Origin: Rhynchopus sp. YZ270_cl-10
Taxonomy: Eukaryota > Euglenozoa > Diplonemea > Diplonemida > Diplonemidae
NCBI GenBank assembly: GCA_964035575.1
Contig: OZ037853.1
Coordinates: forward strand, 1,024,501 to 1,088,500
Length of the DNA: 64,000 nucleotides
Direction of reading: 5' to 3'
Below, one piece after another: positions 20,599 through 30,322 of the stretch. The notes below the pieces were generated by a model. That model ran no database searches, was not told where the DNA came from, and saw nothing but the letters and a program-made list of their open reading frames with translations. The translations under genes and the position numbers were made by a program. How positions within the stretch are numbered: position 1 is the first letter of the stretch; the number at the start of each line of letters is the position of its first letter.

Positions 20599-21774
20599 CG
20601 CCGCCAGCTGCGCACTGCGACCTCGAAGCTGCACGACGCACACCCTCACAGGCCACTCCTCCCGCAAAGCACTGCAGGCAACAGAGCTGGAAACGCTGCT
20701 GCCCCTCCTTCGACGAACAGAACAAAACAGGTACACACCAGGAATGTCCTGTCCACGCTGCTCCTCATGCAAGAGAGAGGAGGTCCAACCCAAGAGACAT
20801 AAACATATCCACAAGGCGGTGAAACGTCGTGGCTGTAACAAGATAGCAACTCCGCCGACGCGGTGCTCTTGGTGGAGAGCAAAAACCCAAACCACTTTGA
20901 CGGTCATTGAAAAAAAGTATTTCAAACAAAAGAGGAAAAAAAATACAGACCAAAATCACACTTTTTCCGCACTTTTCCGCACCCCCCGTTTCAGACACAC
21001 CATCATAGCTAAAACGTTCACGCCCCATTTCATGCCCCTCTGTATGACCGTCCATGAGCACCAGTCTCAAGCAAAAAGGACAAAAGTTGGGTACCGTGCG
21101 CCTGCAGCGCTACTGTGTTCCCACTCAACACACCACAATTTCATCTAAAGTTGGGTTTTCAAACCTGAAAATGACCCTTGTTTACGAGTATGGGTTCATA
21201 TTTTGCAAAAATTTAAGCCACTAAAATTTTGTCCATTTTTCCAAAATGACCCCGTCACTTTCTGCAATCGCACCGAATCGGACGATGCGATCGACAAAAA
21301 CGCCCAAAAACGCACCCCATACCCCTTTTTTTTCCCGTGATCTGGACCCCAAAATTTTGGTCAAAATCACGTGATCTGGGAACATGCTTGGTTTGTCCAT
21401 TGCCATCCCCTGAATTGTGGTCAGGGTCCAGGCAGTGTTCCCCATGAGCATTGCTAAAAGAGTCCTCAGTTGCTCCCATTTCTGCACTTCAAGTGTTCCA
21501 TTGGTGCTCCTGCACTGATGCGCGGCAACTGAGGCCGTTATTCACCCGGCCTTACTGTGCAGACGCTCGAGAGGCAAATGGCCCGTTCCTGACTCTGCAA
21601 CGCATGGTTTTGTTTGTGTTTTTTTCTTGCTGTGCACCATCGTCGAAAGAGAGAGCAGATGTGCTGTGTTGTCTCTTTCCCCACACACCTTCACATCAAT
21701 ATCACTGCAGGACAACAAAGGGGAAACCTCAGAAACACAACAAAAAAAAAGAAGCAAAACAAAGCAAAGAAACA

Positions 21775-22668
21775 ATGGATTTGACAATCAAGGGGTGGAA
21801 CGGAGAGAAGGATACGGTGGAGCTGGGTGAGGATGACACACCTGCGGTGCTGCGTCGGAAGGTGGCGTCTGCAGTGGGGTTGCCTGAAGACGGCTTTGTG
21901 ATGAGTTTCGGCGGGGAGGCGGTGGACGAAGGATACGACATGACGCAGCTGAGTGCTGGAGACACGATAATCTTGACGAAGGTGACGAAGTTCGAGGCCA
22001 GAGCAGCACTTCATGCGTTGGGCGAGACCGACATCACGGCTGAGAGGCTGAAGACTGTGAGGGATCCTGAGGTGGCGTGTTTACTTCTGCAGGCGGAGGT
22101 TGCGACTGGGATTCCTCGTGGCTTCTTGTGTGGCGCATCGTTGACGAGTCTTGATCTGAGTGCTGAGTCTGTTGTGACTCGCATTGGGGAAGACTTTCTT
22201 GCTTCCTGCACTTTATTGACAAGCATCGACCTTTCTGGGTTGATCCATGTTACACACGTAGGCGACTGCTTCCTTCATGGATGCAAGTCTTTGCGTGCAC
22301 TCGACTTATCACCGCTGAGCAAAGTCACACAAATTAACGCCGGCTTCCTTTGTGGATGCAGGTCTTTGCGCACACTGGACTTATCACCATTAAGCAGTGT
22401 TACGCACGTTGCCTCTGACTTCCTTTCTGAATGCAGTTCTTTGTGCGAACTGGACTTATCACCGCTGAACAGAGTCACATTCATGGACTGTCGCTTCTTG
22501 ATGTTTCGATGCACTTCGTTGAGGAGCATCTACCTCACCGGCTGCAGCGATGTTGTGTCGAGCACAGTGAGGGAAGAACTGGGGCATTTAGTGGTTGAAT
22601 CCCGTCCGAAACGCAGCAGAGACGAACCACTTGAGGAATCCCGCAAGCGACTGAGACACGCAGAGTGA
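21775..22668 (+). CDS. Ubl-LRR protein, gene D (intact)
   Basis: A 297-residue intact member of the family. Residues 1-72 form a ubiquitin-like beta-grasp domain (MDLTIKGWNGEKDTVELG ... QLSAGDTIILTKV). Residues ~73-118 are a helical linker (KFEARAALHALGETDI, DPEVACLLLQAEVA). From ~120 to ~265 there are five 23-24-residue LRR units (SLTSLDLSAESVVTRIG; SLRALDLSPLSKVTQI; SLRTLDLSPLSSVTHV) and a cap (SLRSIYLTGCSDVVSS). The tail contains KRSRDEPLEESRKRLR, a plausible bipartite NLS. The leader has a pyrimidine tract and CACTGCAG before the ATG. Fusion of Ubl to LRRs suggests an adaptor, perhaps linking ligand recognition to ubiquitin-pathway partners; that role is inferred. Confidence 0.85.
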   Translation: MDLTIKGWNGEKDTVELGEDDTPAVLRRKVASAVGLPEDGFVMSFGGEAVDEGYDMTQLSAGDTIILTKVTKFEARAALHALGETDITAERLKTVRDPEVACLLLQAEVATGIPRGFLCGASLTSLDLSAESVVTRIGEDFLASCTLLTSIDLSGLIHVTHVGDCFLHGCKSLRALDLSPLSKVTQINAGFLCGCRSLRTLDLSPLSSVTHVASDFLSECSSLCELDLSPLNRVTFMDCRFLMFRCTSLRSIYLTGCSDVVSSTVREELGHLVVESRPKRSRDEPLEESRKRLRHAE

Positions 22669-23714
22669 CGCCGCCAGCTGCGCACTGCGACCTCGAAGCT
22701 GCACGACGCACACCCTCACAGGCCACTCCTCCCGCAAAGCACTGCAGGCAACAGAGCTGGAAACGCTGCCGGCCCCTCCTTTTCCACGACTGAACAAAGC
22801 AGGTAGACACCAGGAATGTCCTGTCCACGCCCCTCTTCCTTGCACGGGAGGAGGTCCAACCAAACGACAAAGACAAATACACAAAAAGGTGGTAAAATGT
22901 TCTGGCGAAGTAACAAGATAGCAACTCCGCCACGCGGTGCTCATGGTGGGGAGCAAAAATCCAAACCACGGTCATTGAAAAAAAAATTGTTTCAAACAAA
23001 GAAATAGTGGAGTTCATCCTCGGGGTGTCTGCACTAATACAACCAAGTTTTCAAAGAAGAAAAAAATACAGACCAAAATCTCACTTTTTCCTCACTTTTT
23101 CGCACCCCCGTTTCAGCCACACCATCATAGCTAAAACGTGCACGGTACGCCCCGTCTGATGTCCCGCTGTATGACCATCCCACGAGCACGAGCCTCAAGC
23201 CTTCGCGTCGTCCTCCTCTTGACGGCGGACCCGGTCTGTGCTCATTTCTTCGTGCAATCGGCTGATCAACTTGGGTACGCAATATGCAGCTTCACCTGTT
23301 TGGTTCCATCTGTTGGGGGTCGTGACACGGAGTCAATGCCTGTCCCTCTTTGTTGCAGTACTATACAGTCGCACAGCAAAAAGAATTTGTAATGGAAAAG
23401 GCTTCAACTAGTCACCTTGTTAGCGGTGACACATCCAGTATAGGACCTCGTAGCAGTATGCTGCGTTCTTGCGCTCAAACTGCCTTTCGTTTTATTTACC
23501 CCAGCGACTATGCTGCCAAATAAATTTCCTTTGGATCGAAAAACGTTTCACTTTATTCTGTTTGACATTTCACATTGTCGACATCAATGCTATGGGGTGA
23601 GCGGAGCACCATCACACTCCCCAGAGAAATCATTGAGACTTCAAAACTTCCAACCCCCCTTTTCAGTACACCCCACAACGCACCTTCTCCCCCTCTTCCC
23701 CCTCTCCACACATT
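22669..23714. other. Intergenic region between Ubl-LRR D and the methyltransferase
   Basis: The first ~100 bp are the shared family 3' flank. The stretch 23055-23200 still aligns with the flank of genes B and C (CATCATAGCTAAAACGT), interrupted by the ~50-bp insertion at 23004-23055. The remainder has no recognised gene. The last 60 bp are pyrimidine-rich (CACCTTCTCCCCCTCTTCCC) and form the leader of the gene at 23715. Confidence 0.5.
23004..23055 (+). repeat. ~50-bp TAGTGGAG...CACTAATACAACCAAG module, copy 1
   Basis: Starts ATAGTGGAG and contains GCACTAATACAACCAAGTTTTC. Related copies sit at 27803-27851 and 28383-28430, each just upstream of a real 3' splice site in the polyprenyl synthase gene, and in reverse at about 54754-54800. 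The otherwise matching flanks of genes B and C (about 17600 and 20920) lack it, so it is an insertion here or was lost there. Thirty-odd bases downstream lies TACAG, a possible acceptor. Confidence 0.65.
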
Positions 23715-25349
23715 ATGCACCCTGGACCCTGCCCTGATGGTGAGGAGGTGGTGGTCTTGATGCCTCCTGCGCTTGCAGAGGAAGGGTTCACGGTGCTCAA
23801 CGAGCGTGGCTGTGTGGCACGCCGCTGGCACGACGGGGGGCGACATGGTTCACGACTCCACCGCGACGAAGCAACGAAATGCGTTGCTCTTCCCATCCTC
23901 TCCACACACTCCGTCACCACTTTACTCACTACAGCCTCCGAAGACACAAACCTCCACCGATTCCTCAACACCTCTGGCGTTTCGATCGCGCACCGCAGGA
24001 TCGCCATTCCAAGCAAAATCCCTCGCGACGAGCCATTTAACGCAACGGTGCACCCAGAGAAGCGCCCGACGTCGTTCTCCTCCGCAGAACCTCTTTGTGG
24101 CAGACAGTTTACGTTTTGCGAGTTGTTTTCGGGGATTGGGGGGTTTTGTAGGGGATTAGAAGCGTTAGGGGGCGAATGTGTCTTTGCATCAGAAATCTTT
24201 GAGCCTAGCAAGGCCGTCTATAGAGCGAACCTTAATGGGAAAGACGATGTGGTTGCGGGGGATATATGGAATGTGGCCTCGGAAGACATTCCGGAGCATG
24301 ATCTGCTGGTAGGGGGGTTTCCGTGCCAGCCGTTTTCGGGGCTCGGGGAGCAGCCAGGGTTGAGTGATACCAAAGTGGCGATGGGGCGGAAAATCGATGT
24401 GAACGCTGTGGCGGATTCAGAATGCGGAGGACGTGGGCAGCTTTTTACTCAGATTGTACGCATTTTGAAGGCAAAACAGCCGCGTGCATTTCTTCTCGAA
24501 AACGTTCCGGGGCTGCTCCAAACCGATGGAGGCCGCGCAATGGAGACTATCACCACCGCGCTTTCTGATGCCGGATATAAAGTTTCCTACGAAGTCTGCT
24601 CCTCTCGCGGTTTGACTGCACAGTCACGCAAAAGGGTTTACATTGTTGGAATCCGAAATGGGGAGGCCTTTCAGTTTCCTTTTATGCCAGATCTGGGACT
24701 TCGCGCAAAAGACATTCTTCATACCCCAGAGGAGCTTGCGTCATATGCAGATATGGGAATACCTCATAGTCTTGCAGAAGAAATGGGTAACGTCATCCCG
24801 GAAGCGTTATTTCGGTTAAGTGAAGCCCAAATGGAGCAGTTGTTGACCCGATCGAGGGTCTGGCGTCCCGCGAAGCTGGCCTGGGGTAATACTACCTGCG
24901 CAACCTTAGATAGTCACTACGGCGTGACAGTGGGGAAGGGGAACTCTCAGTTGGTGCCGTGTGAGGCACCGGAGCATCCACGGAAGTTTACCCCTCGGGA
25001 ATGTGCGAGGCTGATGGGGTTTGGGGCGTCGTTCCGGCTGGGGCAACATAAAATAGACCCATCTGTGCAACAACGTGAGGATTATGACCCAAGAGTTGCC
25101 TTCAATACGTTCATCAAGGAGCAATATCATATGTTAGGCAATGCAGTGTGCCCCCCTGTCATTGCTGTGCTCGCAGGTGCTATACTCGATACAGCGAATA
25201 TCCCGTTGGGTTCAGAGAAACACACAGATTGGACGCAAGCGGGTCTCCACGTAGGTGTCCAGCTGGCACTAAATGCTGTGACACCAGAACGGCTTGAGGC
25301 AGTTTTGGATAAGGTTCAGAGGGCACATCCTGGGTTTCGTTCAGGGTGA
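23715..25349 (+). CDS. DNA (cytosine-5) methyltransferase
   Basis: A 544-residue C5-cytosine methyltransferase. A ~130-residue N-terminal extension without recognised domains precedes the catalytic domain. Motif I is FCELFSGIGGF (134-144, SAM binding). Motif IV is GGFPCQPFSG with catalytic C204, motif VI is ENVPGL (E262-N263-V264), and motif VIII is AQSRKRVYIVG (302-312). Motif IX is RKFTPRECARLMGF and motif X is MLGNAVCPPVIAVLAGAI. All key residues are present, so it should be active, transferring methyl groups from SAM to C5 of cytosine (or, if Dnmt2-like, to tRNA; but motif IV here is PCQ as in DNA enzymes). There are no BAH, PHD or CXXC modules. A small stand-alone DNMT of this type would fit DNMT6-like or other protist classes; the class is not settled. 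The leader is pyrimidine-rich and the gene has no introns. Confidence 0.9.
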   Translation: MHPGPCPDGEEVVVLMPPALAEEGFTVLNERGCVARRWHDGGRHGSRLHRDEATKCVALPILSTHSVTTLLTTASEDTNLHRFLNTSGVSIAHRRIAIPSKIPRDEPFNATVHPEKRPTSFSSAEPLCGRQFTFCELFSGIGGFCRGLEALGGECVFASEIFEPSKAVYRANLNGKDDVVAGDIWNVASEDIPEHDLLVGGFPCQPFSGLGEQPGLSDTKVAMGRKIDVNAVADSECGGRGQLFTQIVRILKAKQPRAFLLENVPGLLQTDGGRAMETITTALSDAGYKVSYEVCSSRGLTAQSRKRVYIVGIRNGEAFQFPFMPDLGLRAKDILHTPEELASYADMGIPHSLAEEMGNVIPEALFRLSEAQMEQLLTRSRVWRPAKLAWGNTTCATLDSHYGVTVGKGNSQLVPCEAPEHPRKFTPRECARLMGFGASFRLGQHKIDPSVQQREDYDPRVAFNTFIKEQYHMLGNAVCPPVIAVLAGAILDTANIPLGSEKHTDWTQAGLHVGVQLALNAVTPERLEAVLDKVQRAHPGFRSG

Positions 25350-26189
25350 AAAAAAAGATAATGTGGTTGGTGCTCCTGAAATAAAAAATACCAAGTACGC
25401 AACAACTACGCAAAAATGGGGTTTTCAGGAGCACCAGTGGTAGTTACAATCTCAGAGAAAAAAAAAGGTGGAGAGGGAGGGTTGGGGATGTAGGGTTTGT
25501 GTGGGAGCAATATGCCTACACGTTTTATCAATGTTTTTTTTGTCACCTCAAGGAGGAAATAGAAACAAAGCATTTTTGAACACACTTTTGCGGTTCTGGG
25601 GGACGAACCGCGCAGCAGAGCCACTCCCTCAACCAAACAGGTTCGAGGTGTGGGTGCGTTTCACAACCTGTCTCCCATGGGTTTTGTGTGTGCGTTGAGT
25701 GTTACGTTTCTATTTCCCCCTCCAAAACTTATCATCTGTCCCTGATCACGTAGACCTTTTGGAGGGTTGGTTGAAGTCTTTTTTTTTTTTGGCGAAGTAA
25801 AAAGGCTACAAATTTAGTTCTTTAGTCTTTTCTATCCTATCCTGGACTCGAGAAAGAAAAAAAAAATGCATTGCTGGGTTGCTGTACTATTTTATGTGTC
25901 GTGCAATTTTATTGCTTCGCCTTTTTGCTGCGCCCGCCGAAGAGCCTCACCCACCCCCACACCGCTTCCCTGGACGATAACCTCATCCCCTGTAATGGTA
26001 ACGATGTATTTTGCTGTATTTTTGCGTATTCCAATGGGCTCCTATCACAATACTGCCATCATATTACCCTCCCCTCTTCCTCCCCCTTTATCATTCCTCC
26101 TCCTCCTCCTCCTCCTCTTCCCCCTTCCTTCACTCCCCACAGCCGCCACACACAATAAGCGGCGTTATAGGAACACCGAAGAAGCAACA
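25350..26189. other. Intergenic region upstream of polyprenyl synthase
   Basis: Holds R2 copy 2 (25551-25723) and T-rich sequence. The last ~150 bp form a strong pyrimidine tract with repeated TCC, ending CCTTCACTCCCCACAG at about 26133-26148. This is a good splice-acceptor candidate about 40 nt before the ATG at 26190. The frame is open upstream of that ATG from 25866, but that stretch is low-complexity Ser/Pro/Leu sequence derived from the pyrimidine tract and is unlikely to be translated. Confidence 0.5.
25551..25723 (+). repeat. Short interspersed repeat R2, copy 2
   Basis: Best-preserved ends of the family: GGAGGAAATAGAAAC at the left and GTTTCTATTTCCCCCTCC at the right can pair over ~14 bp. 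The core is GGGGGACGAACCGCGC and CAGGTTCGAGGTG, shared with copies 1 and 3. Confidence 0.7.
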
Positions 26190-28531
26190 ATGAAACGTCT
26201 TGTCATCAGCAGACATACCGCCTTGCGGTGGTGCTCAAGCAGCGCAGCCGTCTCGGGGGAGTCGCTCCGCACGCCGGGCGGCGGCGACCAAATCGCAAAA
26301 ATTGTTTCACAGTACCCAGGCGCTGCGAAGAAGGACGGACCCTTTGAGACAATCCGCGCAGATCTGCAGACGATCGGCGGGCACATCGACAGCGTCGTGC
26401 AGAGCAGAGACAACGAGGTGATGGACACCGCTGCGCGGTACCTCCTCCACAACAAAGGAAAAATGCTGCGCCCTGCTTTAGTCTGCCTGTCCGGCTATGC
26501 TGCACTCCCTGAAACGGAAGAATGCATCGCACTACACGGCGTCAGCGTCGAAGAAATGATGACATCCGAAAAGAACGATTTGGACAACACAAACGCGCAT
26601 CCGTTCAACCGCCACCTCCGTCTCGCTGAGGTAACCGAGCTTGTCCACACCGCATCCCTCATCCACGACGACTGTCTCGATGAAAGCGAAACCAGACGAG
26701 GCCAGCCCGCACTGCACAGCATCGTTGGGGTCAAGGTAGCAATTCTTGCTGGTGACTATATGCTGGCAAGAGCAAGCAACTGGTTGGCGACGCTAGATGA
26801 ACCCAGGGTGGTGCGTGCCATGTCTCAAGCCCTGGAAGACCTGCCGGTGGGGGAGATCATGCAGATGCAAGGCGAAGCGTCGATGGAGGCGTATCTGAAG
26901 AAGTCGTTCTGCAAAACGTCGTCGCTAATCGCGCACAGCTGCCGAGGGGCGGCCATTCTGTCCGACCCGAAGCGTGTGGAGGTGCACGACGCGCTGTTCA
27001 CGTACGGCAAGCACCTTGGCATGGCGTTTCAAATTGTGGACGATATCCTAGACTTCACGGCCACAGCAGAGGAGCTTGGCAAGCCAGCGATGAACGACAT
27101 CAAATGTGGCGTGTACACACTTCCGGTATGCATTTTTATTTGTTTTTGAAAAATTGAAAAAAAATTATGACGTGTAGACACCTCGCTTTTTTCTCGTGTG
27201 AACTCCACGCAGCCTTTTCCTCGCCTATCTCTCGTTTCGTGGATACCACTACGTCCCGCCTCCACTCGTCAGGTAACGAACGGGGATCATTGGATGCCCA
27301 GGGTAATCAGGGTGAGATAGGTTTGGTGAGGCTTGTGTGTGGGGGGATGCGTTCAAGAATTAAACTGTGCACGCACTGTGCTCTTGACGTACCGCGTGTG
27401 GACTACATCCAGGGCGACATCAGGAAGCACTGGGACATCAGTGGATCAGTGTGTGGTTCTTATGCCACAAAATTTGAGCACGTCGAAATAGCGGATCAGT
27501 GTGTGGTTCTTATACCAACAAGTTTGAATAACGTCGCATTTTTTTTTTTTTTTTGAAAAATAAAAGATCCTCTCCAAATAGTTCAAGATTGAACTGAGAG
27601 AAAAATAAGAAGAAAAAACCCCAAACCCTCCCAGACCAAACGGTCTAACCTGTTGTATTGACATAGTGTGGGGGGAGAACTGAGGAGCACGAGAATCGTC
27701 TTCGCGTATACTAAAAGATTTACTACGATATGTCATGTCCCCCCGAATAATAAAAATAAAAGAGATCATCGCGCTCGTCTGCGGTGACGTAAAAATGTTT
27801 AGTATAGTGCAGCACACTTTAGGGTGGCTACACTAATACAACCAAGTTTCCAAAAATACCCCCCTTCTTCTAGGTTCTGCTGGCTGCACGCAGTGAGCAG
27901 AAAATGCAGGTACTTCTGGAGCGAAAGTTTGCACTGGAAGGCGACGTTGAGGCAGCTGTGGAGTACATTGTGCAGACGGGAAGCATTGAGGAGAGCAGGC
28001 TGCGTGCCAAGGAAGAAGCCGACGCTGCGATAGCGGCGATCTCGGTATGTCAACACAGCTCAAGAACTCTTTTTGTGGAGATTGCACAAAAAAAAAAAAA
28101 AACGCTGTGCCAACAAGATCGAGGCAACAGCAAATGTATCAAAAATGCAACAAAATATGGCTTTTTTTTGTACAACATTGGACGGGAAGTCCCACTATGG
28201 GTGCTAGGTGGGAGGAGGGAAATGAAATACCCCTCCTTCTTATTTATTCGTTGTTTGTTGATCGCATCCATCCCATTTTTTGTTTTTTCAAACCCCAAAA
28301 GTCCCGAAACCCCCGAAAAACCCGCGTCCTGAAGTACGGTGGAGAGGTGGAGCACAAGGGGGGGAGGGGAAATCGGTAAAAATATAGTGGAGACACACTC
28401 TAAGATGCACTAATACAACCAATGTTTCAAAAAAGTATAAACAAATACACCACAAACAGATGCTGCAAGAAACCTCAGCTAAGGAGTCGATGGTGAACCT
28501 GCTCGAGATTGTGCTGTCGAGGAAGAAGTAG
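26190..28531 (+). CDS. Trans-polyprenyl diphosphate synthase, mitochondrial type (three exons)
   Basis: Exons 26190-27125, 27874-28044 and 28460-28531 join in phase 0 to a 392-residue protein. The N-terminus MKRLVISRHTALRWCSSS looks like a mitochondrial presequence. The first aspartate-rich motif is HDDCLDE (D160, D161, D164), the second is VDDILD (D284, D285, D288), and GKPAMNDIKCGVYTLP runs into exon 2 VLLAARSEQ, recreating the family's 'TLPVL' block. It ends LLEIVLSRKK. The enzyme condenses isopentenyl diphosphate onto allylic diphosphates to make the long prenyl tail of ubiquinone. An insert of about 35 residues (~110-145) lies just before the first motif. Both introns are GT-AG (GTATG starts; CTAG and ACAG ends). 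The exon-2 joins are supported by uninterrupted family similarity across them. Confidence 0.9.
27126..27873 (+). other. Intron 1 of polyprenyl synthase (748 bp)
   Basis: Begins GTATGC and ends CTTCTTCTAG. Contains a ~45-bp imperfect tandem repeat at about 27440-27535 (GGATCAGTGTGTGGTTCTTAT occurs twice in related form, 47 bp apart) and a T-run at 27539-27554. At 27803-27851 it carries the TATAGTG...CACTAATACAACCAAG module. CTAAT lies about 40 nt before the acceptor, where a branch point would be expected. Confidence 0.8.
27803..27851 (+). repeat. TAGTG...CACTAATACAACCAAG module, copy 2 (in intron 1)
   Basis: Starts TATAGTGCAGCACACTTTAG and continues GGTGGCTACACTAATAC then AACCAAGTTTCC. Same orientation as the gene, ending about 20 nt before the acceptor. 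Confidence 0.7.
28045..28459 (+). other. Intron 2 of polyprenyl synthase (415 bp)
   Basis: Begins GTATGT and ends CACAAACAG. Its 5' part (about 28074-28130) resembles intergenic sequence at about 13401-13465. Its 3' part carries module copy 3 (28383-28430), with CTAATAC about 45 nt before the acceptor. Confidence 0.8.
28383..28430 (+). repeat. TAGTG...CACTAATACAACCAA module, copy 3 (in intron 2)
   Basis: Starts TATAGTGGAGACACACTCTA and continues AGATGCACTAATAC then AACCAATGTTTC. Same orientation and the same position relative to the acceptor as the copy in intron 1. Confidence 0.7.
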
Positions 28532-28876
28532 TTTTGGTTGGGAAGACCGCTAGCTGGAGGGAACCGAACCCCCCTCCTCTTCATGTGTACAATTTGCAGC
28601 GCTTGACCCCTCCCCCTTGGAGGCAGGGGTGGAGGTGCGTCTACTGACCCGGTTTCAAAACCGGGTCAAAAAAAAAAAAAATGAGATTTTGGCGAAAAAC
28701 CCGGTTTGGAAAAAAAAAAAAATGGGATTTGCCAATTTTGGGAGAAAATCGATTTTTTTTGGTACCTCGCACGAGCCTCTGAGAGTGACCAGAAATGGCC
28801 TCATGAACAAAGTGACCCCGTCACAGCCAGAACGCGACTCAATTAGTCAAACGCCGAAGCAAAAGGAAGCATACAG

Positions 28877-29010
28877 CATGGCGAAATAATAAAAGTAGCG
28901 TACCGTGCGCCTGCGGCGCAAGCTTACAACCCACCCCAAAATGTACAATTTTAAGCGCAATTTTTTTGAAATGTTGCGTACCGTGGCTTCGCCAGGAACC
29001 TTTGGGGCAT
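28877..29010 (+). repeat. Dispersed repeat R1, copy 2
   Basis: Carries GCGTACCGTGCGCCTGCGGC and ATGTTGCGTACCGTGGCTTC, both found reverse-complemented at about 39535-39660. The second is also present near 313-335. Confidence 0.65.
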
Positions 29011-30259
29011 GACCGCCGAGAAATACACTTTTGCCGAGTGCGTGAAGTTCGGTGTGCTGAACAAAGGGGGAACATGGACCCTACTCCCCTTTATCAAGGC
29101 ACAAACGCTGTTGCGCAAGTTCCCCGCCAAAGAAGTGTAACAACCAGGTCGCACGTGCCAGTGTCATTTCGCGCGCAGCGCGAAAAATTTTTTTTGACCC
29201 CAAAAAGCTCAGACCGGGTCTTTTTTGAAAATCCCAAATCTATCTCCATCTCTGCTTGGAGGGCGACATACAAAAAAAAAAAAAGCGCAAAAAACAAAAA
29301 CAAAAAAACAAAACAAAAAAAACAAAAAAAAACAAACTGTCGTCTAACGGGCCCGACACACCTCCCACTTCCCCTTTTTATAGGGTGGCTTAAGTTCATC
29401 TGGTGCAACTTTTCTCCCCCTTCCCCCCTTTTTCTCAATAATCAGAGGGGGTTTTTTTTTTTCCATTTGGGCCGTAACAAAAAACCTTGATAATCGGAAG
29501 ACTGATACAGCGTTCCTTACAGTGGATTTTTTGTGTGAAATATGTGCGTAGTTGTTGCGCACTAAGTACTTGCGTACTTAGTGCACAAGTACTACGCACC
29601 AAGTACGCAAGAAGTACGCAATATGGGGGTCATCAGGAGCACCAATTATGTTTTTTGATTGGGGTAGAATCCTTTTTTTGAATATGGCTAATCACGCTCT
29701 GGGCTTCAGTTCATCTATAGAAGGAGAGAGTCGCAGCACCCAACGAAGGCTGGAAAAAGGGAGATGTCGGTCAACTGGATATGAAACAAAACAAAAAAAA
29801 AAAAAAGACAAAATAAAATCACGCAAAGCAAGAAAGAGAGATTAGGTTTAACCTTACCAACCTTCTCTGTTCTTCCCTTCTATTATATTCGGACAAAAAA
29901 ATGTCGACCGTACTAATGTCCGACCTTTTTCAGGATTTTTTTTTTTGTACGAATCCGGTATGTTTTTCTCCTTTTCCTCTGTCTCTCTGTGCTCATGGAC
30001 TTCGTTGATTTTCTAAACGCTACAGAGCAAAGGAGGTGATCTCTGCACTGATGTGCAACACAAAAAGGAGCAGGCAGTCTGTAGGGGGGATGCAGTCTAA
30101 AATTGCGCGGTGTCAGGGCAAGCCCCTGACAAAAAAAAGAGAGAAAGAGAGAGAGAGAAAAAAATGTTTTCAGAAAGAAAGCCACAGAAAAAAAAGGAGG
30201 TGATTTTTTTTTTGTCTGACCCCACCCTAAACTATACAATATCTTGTTTCACAAACACC

Positions 30260-30303
30260 CCACCCTTCTTTGTCCTGCCCTCCCCACACACCTGTCCCCA
30301 CAG
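30260..30303 (+). promoter_or_regulatory. Pyrimidine tract and AG before Ubl-WD40 gene 1
   Basis: CTTCTTTGTCCTGCCCTCCC, then CACACACCTGTCCCCACAG, ending about 20 nt before the ATG at 30323. The same block precedes each Ubl-WD40 copy. It reads like a 3' splice acceptor, which would be for a spliced leader if this is a euglenozoan. An initiator-type promoter is the alternative. Confidence 0.45.
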
Positions 30304-30322
30304 AACAGAGTTACACCTGAAC

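Larger units (their letters stand above)
18106..21423 (+). repeat. Tandem duplication unit 2 (period 3,318 bp)
   Basis: Near-perfect copy of the preceding 3,318 bp, including both element E insertions and the ~550-bp 3' non-coding flank. The flank (about 21150-21420, equivalent to 17832-18105) contains TTGTCCATTTTTCCAAAATG, a motif with a diverged relative near 44220-44265. Confidence 0.85.
28532..30322. other. Intergenic region with R1 copy and homopolymer runs
   Basis: No gene supported. Contains a strong hairpin TGACCCGGTTTC/AAAACCGGGTCA near 28645-28668, R1-related sequence at about 28877-29010, A- and T-runs (29270-29335, 29452-29462), a GTAC-rich stretch of repeated GTACTTAGTGC type near 29555-29620, and GA-repeats near 30130-30160. 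The last 60 bp are the conserved Ubl-WD40 leader. Confidence 0.5.

Noticed and set aside
25866-26189. Upstream extension of the polyprenyl synthase frame
   Set aside because: The translated extension is the pyrimidine tract itself; the ATG at 26190 gives a plausible mitochondrial leader and follows an acceptor-like CCCCACAG.
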